Part shown: one piece after another, positions 6,789 through 9,672 of the stretch
How the letters are laid out: each line of letters starts with the position of its first letter
Numbering within the stretch: position 1 is the first letter of the stretch
From: Vicinamibacteria bacterium
GTDB lineage: Bacteria > Acidobacteriota > Vicinamibacteria > Vicinamibacterales > UBA2999
Reading direction: 5' to 3'
NCBI GenBank assembly: GCA_025924295.1
Contig: JAICEG010000175.1
Span: 1-9,672 of the forward strand
DNA length: 9,672 nt
Program-made: the position numbers and the translations under genes
Notes under the pieces: generated by a model
Told to the model about the DNA's origin: nothing
Databases searched by the model: none
The model's input: only the letters and a program-made list of their open reading frames with translations

Positions 6789-6900
6789 GGTGGGCAGTCT
6801 AGCCGACCCGGCGTTCGGCCCCAGCGCGAATTAGCGTTAAAGTGTTGTACAGCAACCGCCGACAAGAGGAGGTACGCAGCAAAACCAGTTGTAGGTAACC
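6789..6900. promoter_or_regulatory. Divergent intergenic region upstream of the VWA gene
   Basis: This 112-nt gap lies between the divergent NTF2-like and VWA genes and should carry both promoters. It has an AT-richer stretch at about 6829-6858. A strong AGAGGAGGT at 6865-6873 looks like a ribosome-binding site but is 27 nt from the VWA ATG. The bases closest to the ATG give only a weak TAGGT (6892-6896). The TAG at 6892-6894 is in frame with the VWA gene, so the gene cannot start further upstream. No clear -35/-10 pair was identified. Confidence 0.45.
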
Positions 6901-7830
6901 ATGCATTATCGCCGCGCGACTCTCCTCATCGTCCTTGCCCTGCTTGCAGGGTTCCCTGCACGTTCGGCCATGGCTCAGCTGGATCAGCCGCAGGCGACCT
7001 TCAAGTCCAGTGTCGACCTTGTCTCGGTCACCGCTGTCGTCCGCGACAAGAAGGGTCGCGTTGTCCGTACGTTGACACCCAAGGATCTCGTCGTCACCGA
7101 CGCCGGTCACCCACGAGCAATTGTGGACATGCAGACCGACGATCAGTCGCCCGCCAGTGTCGCCCTGCTGGTCGACGGGAGCGGCAGCATGCGGCTAGGC
7201 TCGGCCACGGTTTCGTCGCAACAGATCTGCGAGATGATTCTTGCCAATCTGCGTCGCGATCATGACCTCGCGGCGCTCATGAGCTTCGATACGCGCCTGC
7301 TGACGCTGCGCGAGTTCACACAAGAGTTCGATCGGATTCGATCGGGGCTGGGAGAGGTGGAGGCGTTCGGTTCAACCTCCATCTATGACGCCATCGCCGG
7401 CACGGCTGCCGTGGTGGCCAATCGAACGCAGAACCGCCGGGCCGTGGTGGTGATCACCGACGGTGCCGACAACGCCAGCTCGTACACACCTGAAGAAGTC
7501 GCCTGGATCTCGAGCACGATTGACGTGCCGGTGTACGTGTTTGCCGTGGGTGAACTGAACCCGCTGCCTTCGCCAGGCACCCCGAACGGCCCCGAGCAGC
7601 GCAATGCCCTGTTCGAGCTCGCCCGTGCGACCGGCGGTGACTACTTCTACGCGTCGAGTCCTTCACTGGTCAGCCAGTCGACCAACAAGCTGCTCGAAGA
7701 GCTGCGTCACCAGTACCTGATCGCGTTCGAGCCCGGTGCGTCGAGCGGGTTGCGCCGCATCGAGATTCGCGCGCGGAACACCGACCTCAAGGTCCGCTCG
7801 CGGAAGTGGTATTCGTCGGGCGGAGACTAG
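6901..7830 (+). CDS. Secreted VWA-domain protein, Acidobacterial VWFA-related family
   Basis: This 309-residue protein has a signal peptide (residues 1-25, ending ARSAMA|Q) and then a short beta segment, FKSSVDLVSVTAVVRDKKGR (about 34-53), typical of the 'VWFA-related Acidobacterial domain' family. A von Willebrand A domain spans about 85-290. The metal-ion-dependent adhesion site is complete: Asp92-Gly-Ser94-Gly-Ser96, Thr159 in GSTSIYDA and Asp187 in ITDGAD. It should bind a divalent cation and a protein partner outside the cytoplasm; the partner is unknown. The C-terminal segment LRHQYLIAFEP...RRIEIRARNTDLKVRSRKWY is also family-typical. ATG 6901 is fixed by the signal peptide and by an in-frame stop at 6892. 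The gene stands alone between opposite-strand genes, and its stop is 3 nt from that of the ankyrin gene. Confidence 0.92.
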   Translation: MHYRRATLLIVLALLAGFPARSAMAQLDQPQATFKSSVDLVSVTAVVRDKKGRVVRTLTPKDLVVTDAGHPRAIVDMQTDDQSPASVALLVDGSGSMRLGSATVSSQQICEMILANLRRDHDLAALMSFDTRLLTLREFTQEFDRIRSGLGEVEAFGSTSIYDAIAGTAAVVANRTQNRRAVVVITDGADNASSYTPEEVAWISSTIDVPVYVFAVGELNPLPSPGTPNGPEQRNALFELARATGGDYFYASSPSLVSQSTNKLLEELRHQYLIAFEPGASSGLRRIEIRARNTDLKVRSRKWYSSGGD

Positions 7831-7833
7831 GCC

Positions 7834-8232
7834 CTAGTGGGCGCCGCGCGCCCGGAGCCAGCGCACCATCTCAGTCTGATTGAACGCCGACGCCATCATC
7901 AGCGGCGTTCTTCCATCGTCACCAGTTCCATTGATGGAGGCACCTCCCTCGACGAGTGCCTCTGCCACGTCAACAAACCCTTTGAACGCCGCGCCGGAGA
8001 GAACTGTCTGTCCCTTCGCGTCGCGTACGTTGGGATTGGCGCCGCGCGCCAGCAGCGCTCTCACCAGCGGCCGGTGCCCGTGAGAACTCGCCAGCGTGAG
8101 CAACGAGTCGCCGCGGGGGCTTTTCGACTCGACTGACACCCCGGCACCCAGAGCTCGCTCCAATGTGTCGAGGTCGCCGACGCGTGCCGCTTCAACCGCC
8201 AGCGCCACGAAAGCCGTCGCCAACTCGCCCAT
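7834..8232 (-). CDS. Ankyrin-repeat protein, four repeats
   Basis: This 132-residue protein is composed almost entirely of ankyrin repeats, which serve as protein-binding scaffolds. The repeats are a degenerate first unit (about residues 10-36), a second from GDSLLTLASSHGH to ALLARGANPNVRD (41-71), a third from GQTVLSGAAFKGF to ALVEGGASINGTG (74-104) and a C-terminal one from GRTPLMMASAFNQ to RARGAH (107-132). There is no signal peptide or membrane segment, so it is probably cytoplasmic. The ATG at 8230-8232 is preceded at 6 nt by AGGAGG (8239-8244 read on this strand), a strong ribosome-binding site that fixes the start. A 38-bp palindrome lies 30 nt upstream of the start and may regulate it. 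Its binding partner is unknown, and no catalytic domain is attached. Confidence 0.9.
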   Translation of the reverse strand: MGELATAFVALAVEAARVGDLDTLERALGAGVSVESKSPRGDSLLTLASSHGHRPLVRALLARGANPNVRDAKGQTVLSGAAFKGFVDVAEALVEGGASINGTGDDGRTPLMMASAFNQTEMVRWLRARGAH

Positions 8233-8535
8233 TTCGATCCTCCTGTCGTTGAGACCAGGCTGACAGGGCAGCTAGCACGGCCGTGCCGGCTGCCCTGTCG
8301 TTCGCGAGAGTGTGCGCCACAGAGGGCGATAGCGCAATGACATTGAAAGTCTGTCAGTGATAGTTTTCTCCCGTGCCGTCGAGAACCGCCGAAGCCATCT
8401 CGCGATCCGCCCCGTCGTCCGGCCAGAACCGAGCCGTGCTCTGGCGCTCGCCTGGCGACGAGGTTCTGCGCTGAAGACGACGCTCGATGGCGTCGGCAGG
8501 ACGCGCGCGGCATCGCGAGGACAGCCGGCTCGCTG
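8233..8535. other. Gene-free 303-nt region between ankyrin and glycosidase genes
   Basis: This gap lies between divergent genes. It holds the ankyrin ribosome-binding site (8239-8244), a strong palindrome (8262-8299) and a somewhat AT-richer stretch at about 8335-8368 that would suit a promoter. No convincing promoter hexamer pair was found. From 8347 the frame of the glycosidase gene is open without any ATG, GTG or TTG until 8536. On the minus strand, 8354-8458 could encode a coding-like tail (ending DGTGENYH), but it has no start or neighbouring gene of its own. I see no RNA gene here. Confidence 0.5.
8262..8299. promoter_or_regulatory. 38-bp near-perfect palindrome
   Basis: The arms 8262-8280 and 8281-8299 are reverse complements at 17 of 19 positions with no loop. 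The outer 11 bp (GACAGGGCAGC / GCTGCCCTGTC) and the inner 6 bp (GCACGG / CCGTGC) match perfectly, separated by two mismatches. It lies 30 nt upstream of the ankyrin start codon and 236 nt before the glycosidase start. Candidates are an operator for a dimeric regulator, a hairpin in the ankyrin 5' leader, or a dispersed palindromic element. No T-tract follows it on either strand, which argues against an intrinsic terminator. Confidence 0.65.
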
Positions 8536-9600
8536 ATGTACTGGCACGGCTGCAATTACCCGTGGTCGACCGACGGCACCACGGTCTATTACGGCATGGA
8601 CTTCGGCGCCAACGTCTGGGGCGCTCACCTCGGCGTGTCGACACGACGCCACGACATTGCGCGCGACTTCCTCGAGATGGCCTCGCTCGGATTCACCGTG
8701 GTCCGCTGGTTCGTGTTTGCCGACGGCCGATCGGGCATCGAGTACGACGCACGCGGCCTGCCCGTCGGCCCCGACTCGCACCTCTTCACGGACATCGATG
8801 TCGCGCTCGAGATCGCAGCACGGGTCGACATCCAGCTCGTGCTGGTGTTGCTCGACCATCGGTGGATGTTCGAGGGCGTTCCCGACATGATCGCTGACCC
8901 GACGAGCGGTGTGTTGCTCGAAGCCAGCTTGCCGGACGGCCGCGCGCACATCCTCCACACCCAGGCGGGCCGCGAGGCGCTGCTCAGATCGGTCGTGGAG
9001 CCGTTGGTGCGCCGCTACGGTTTCGCAGGCGAACGCGCGGATCTCGGTTCGGCGATACTCGCGTTCGAGTTCATGAACGAGCCCGACTTCATCGTCGAGG
9101 AATGGGAGCGCGACCTGAGCCGGCACGTCGCACGCCCACTCCGATTCGAGACCCTCGCTGACCTCGTCACTCAGTGCAGCGCGATCGTCCACCGGCACAC
9201 GCGCGTGTTCAGCACGATGGCCGCCGCTCGCCTGCACAACCTGTGGGCGTGGAACGACGAATCGCTCGGGCTGGACTTCGTCCAGGTGCACACCTATCCG
9301 GATATCAGACACACCAGCCGCGATGCTGATGTTTTCGGAGTGCCCGTGGCCTCGCTCGGAATGTCGAAGCCGGTCGTGCTTGGGGAGTTCCCCGGCAACG
9401 CGATGGAACAGCATCCTCCCGGTGCCTCCCCGCCGGCGACGACACTCGACGACTACCTCGAGTTCGCGGTGAAGGCCGGCTATGCGGGCGCCTGGCCCTG
9501 GAGTTACAGCGGGACTGATGGCTACGGGCGGATCCCCGTGGCGACGCTACAGAGCTTTGCCCGACGCTACCCGGCACTCGTCAACCCACGCGCCCGCTGA
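8536..9600 (+). CDS. Glycoside hydrolase-like TIM-barrel protein (clan GH-A, GH5 type)
   Basis: This 354-residue protein resembles the 'cellulase family glycosyl hydrolase' group. The N-terminal region HGCNYPW...YGMDFGANVWG (about residues 4-29) and LGFTVVRWFVFADGRSG (51-67) are typical of bacterial homologues. The two catalytic glutamates of a retaining clan GH-A enzyme can be placed: Glu182 as acid/base in AFEFMNEPDF and Glu284 as nucleophile in VVLGEFPGN. WPWSYSGTDGYG (320-331) would be the last barrel strand. It likely hydrolyses a beta-linked sugar, but the substrate cannot be read. No signal peptide is visible, so it may be cytoplasmic. ATG 8536 is the only standard start before the conserved N-terminus and has no good ribosome-binding site. 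The frame is open upstream to 8347, so a non-standard earlier start is possible. The next gene begins 42 nt downstream. Confidence 0.8.
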   Translation: MYWHGCNYPWSTDGTTVYYGMDFGANVWGAHLGVSTRRHDIARDFLEMASLGFTVVRWFVFADGRSGIEYDARGLPVGPDSHLFTDIDVALEIAARVDIQLVLVLLDHRWMFEGVPDMIADPTSGVLLEASLPDGRAHILHTQAGREALLRSVVEPLVRRYGFAGERADLGSAILAFEFMNEPDFIVEEWERDLSRHVARPLRFETLADLVTQCSAIVHRHTRVFSTMAAARLHNLWAWNDESLGLDFVQVHTYPDIRHTSRDADVFGVPVASLGMSKPVVLGEFPGNAMEQHPPGASPPATTLDDYLEFAVKAGYAGAWPWSYSGTDGYGRIPVATLQSFARRYPALVNPRAR

Positions 9601-9642
9601 ATGGAACCGGACCGCCGAACTGCCGTCAAACTATAGGACGCG

Positions 9643-9672
9643 ATGGACCTGATTACGCTCGGGCGGACGCTT
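9643..9672 (+). CDS. Start of a downstream gene (3' end outside the window)
   Basis: ATG 9643 opens a frame that runs to the window edge, giving MDLITLGRTL. AGGA at 9635-9638 lies 4 nt upstream and could be the ribosome-binding site. It follows the glycosidase gene by 42 nt on the same strand and could share its transcript. Ten residues are too few to name a family. The sequence would suit the N-terminus of a membrane protein of the DUF4126 type, but that is a guess. Confidence 0.4.
   Translation, partial: MDLITLGRTL

Noticed and set aside
8272..9414. 380-codon minus-strand frame opposite the glycosidase
   Set aside because: It is a shadow frame in GC-rich DNA. Its composition is biased to Arg, Ala, Val and His with no domain, whereas the plus strand has catalytic motifs.
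9601..9636. 11-codon frame MEPDRRTAVKL right after the glycosidase stop
   Set aside because: It is too short, has no ribosome-binding site of its own and ends before the next gene; it could be a leader but nothing supports that.

Overview
The window is GC-rich bacterial chromosome of a free-living type. It most likely comes from an acidobacterium, perhaps of the Vicinamibacteria type. The main clue is the secreted VWA protein at 6901-7830, whose layout matches the 'VWFA-related Acidobacterial domain' family. A large secreted M28 peptidase with an AQ-type signal cleavage region and many alternating single-gene units also fit. The taxonomic call is an inference. I see no transposase, integrase, phage gene, CRISPR array, tRNA or rRNA.

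Region 1 (1-2947, + strand) is an apparent operon of three genes: the 3' part of a circularly permuted ATP-grasp protein, an alpha-E (DUF403) protein and a bacterial transglutaminase-like protein with an intact Cys-His-Asp triad. This trio is a known conserved cassette, predicted to build or modify peptide or isopeptide bonds, but its product is unknown. The first spacer holds degenerate 7-nt GGAC-type repeats in both orientations, and the second holds a short 7-nt GCCAARA repeat. The transglutaminase has an extra C-terminal tail ending in six glutamines.

Region 2 (2981-6395) starts with a convergent secreted M28B metallopeptidase of the glutamate carboxypeptidase II type, with all metal ligands present. 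Divergent from it is a secreted beta-carbonic anhydrase followed 3 nt later by a small unrecognised secreted protein with three Trp-containing repeats at its C-terminus.

Region 3 (6396-8232) alternates strands: an NTF2/SnoaL-like protein (-), a secreted VWA protein with a complete MIDAS motif (+) and a four-repeat ankyrin protein (-). Two of the convergent junctions are extremely tight, at 0 and 3 nt.

Region 4 (8233-9672) has a 303-nt gap with a strong 38-bp palindrome, then a glycoside-hydrolase-like TIM-barrel protein (clan GH-A/GH5 type) without a visible signal peptide, and the first ten codons of another gene at the window edge.

Apart from the ATP-grasp/alpha-E/transglutaminase trio and the carbonic anhydrase/small-protein pair, the neighbours do not form an obvious single pathway. 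The least explained items are the trio with its odd spacers and poly-Q tail, the carbonic anhydrase partner protein, and the palindrome upstream of the ankyrin gene.
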